A program made the position numbers and the translations under genes. From Gemmatimonadota bacterium (GTDB lineage: Bacteria > Gemmatimonadota > Gemmatimonadetes > Palauibacterales > Palauibacteraceae): DNA of 34,779 nt. The notes beneath the pieces were generated by a model, which was not told where the DNA came from, made no database searches, and saw nothing but the letters and a program-made list of their open reading frames with translations. Below are positions 34,557 through 34,779 of the stretch, in pieces. The DNA is taken from positions 1 through 34,779 of the forward strand of contig JAMJQL010000025.1 in assembly GCA_023554245.1 (NCBI GenBank), written 5' to 3'. Positions within the stretch are counted from its first letter, which is position 1. Each line of letters begins with the position of its first letter.

Positions 34557-34779
34557 ATGAGCCGGATTCAGGCATTCACGGGCAACCCGTTCGACAGGGC
34601 CGCGGCCCTGCGAAGAGAGCCCGACTGGGTTCTTGGTCGGCTGGCGGATCCCGCGTCCCGATTCCTGCTGTTCCGTGACCTGAGTCCATTGCTTCGGGAG
34701 AGTGACGACGGACTCAGGATCGACTGGCGGCCCCGACCCGCGCTCGGGAGCGAAGCCGTGCTCCTCGGGATCGACGGGA
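34557..34779 (+). CDS. NADH pyrophosphatase NudC-like, N-terminal part (cut by window end)
   Basis: The frame is open from ATG at 34557 to the window end, giving 74 residues. The start SRIQAFTGNPFDRAAALRRE with PDWVLGRLADPASRFLLFRD matches the N-terminal domain of NudC-type Nudix hydrolases that precedes the zinc ribbon. The Nudix box itself lies beyond the window. An in-frame ATG at 34527 overlaps the end of the preceding gene and adds ten residues; the later ATG fits the family start better. The expected activity is cleavage of NAD(H) or removal of NAD caps from RNA. Confidence 0.75.
   Translation, partial: MSRIQAFTGNPFDRAAALRREPDWVLGRLADPASRFLLFRDLSPLLRESDDGLRIDWRPRPALGSEAVLLGIDG

Noticed and set aside
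1-34779. tRNA genes, insertion sequences, prophage or attachment sites
   Set aside because: I looked at the intergenic gaps on both strands and saw no tRNA-like cloverleaf, transposase, integrase or terminal repeats. All gaps are short and flanked by housekeeping genes.

Overview
The window is about 34.8 kb of GC-rich DNA packed with bacterial housekeeping genes. The host looks like a Gram-negative-type (diderm) bacterium: there is a signal-peptide-bearing protein ending in an Omp85-like beta-barrel with a terminal Phe, a lipobox protein, and SPOR-domain envelope proteins. GC content, frequent GTG/TTG starts, the dnaX-ybaB-recR-MglA-like order and the protease/TolB/barrel outer membrane protein make Gemmatimonadota or a neighbouring phylum my best guess. 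This is inference; no rRNA is present. I see no tRNA, IS element, phage gene or CRISPR array, and no gene-free stretch longer than about 300 bp.

Layout. Plus strand 1-3826: the 3' part of a large FAD-dependent dehydrogenase, then a group I cysteine desulfurase overlapping mnmA (tRNA 2-thiouridylase), a natural sulfur-donor/acceptor pair. The mnmA and dnaJ stop codons overlap tail to tail. From 32969 down to 3823 every gene lies on the minus strand, a codirectional run of about 29 kb. In transcription order it holds: mscS-like channel, prs, rplY/ctc, pth, hppA (membrane pyrophosphatase), rpsF, rpsR, DUF2232-like membrane protein, rplI, a DAK2-DegV (FakA-FakB-like) fusion, rsfS, a protease/TolB-propeller/Omp85 mosaic outer membrane protein, a propeller-SPOR lipoprotein, a degenerate MinD/BY-kinase-like double-SPOR membrane protein, smc, an MBL-fold hydrolase, yraN, the SRP RNA gene, dnaX, ybaB, recR, a small membrane protein, an MglA-like GTPase, pgsA, pncC (CinA C-terminal domain), an alpha/beta hydrolase, grpE and dnaJ. 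Plus strand 33227-34779: a secreted sugar-dehydrogenase-like beta-propeller protein and the start of a NudC-like NADH pyrophosphatase, cut by the window end.

How the genes fit together. Most minus-strand junctions are a few bases apart or overlap as TTGA, GTGA or TGATG, so translational coupling is likely throughout. The run groups nucleotide/ribosome functions (prs, L25, Pth, S6, S18, L9, RsfS), lipid/envelope functions (FakAB-like fusion, outer membrane protein, SPOR proteins, PgsA), chromosome maintenance (SMC, DnaX, YbaB, RecR) and chaperones (GrpE, DnaJ). The least conventional part is 16230-19179: two SPOR proteins translated immediately ahead of SMC, one carrying a cytoplasmic MinD/CpsD-like domain whose nucleotide-binding motifs have been lost. 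The DAK2-DegV fusion, the orphan MglA-like GTPase with Glu at the catalytic Gln position, and the very acidic S6 tail are also worth a second look.
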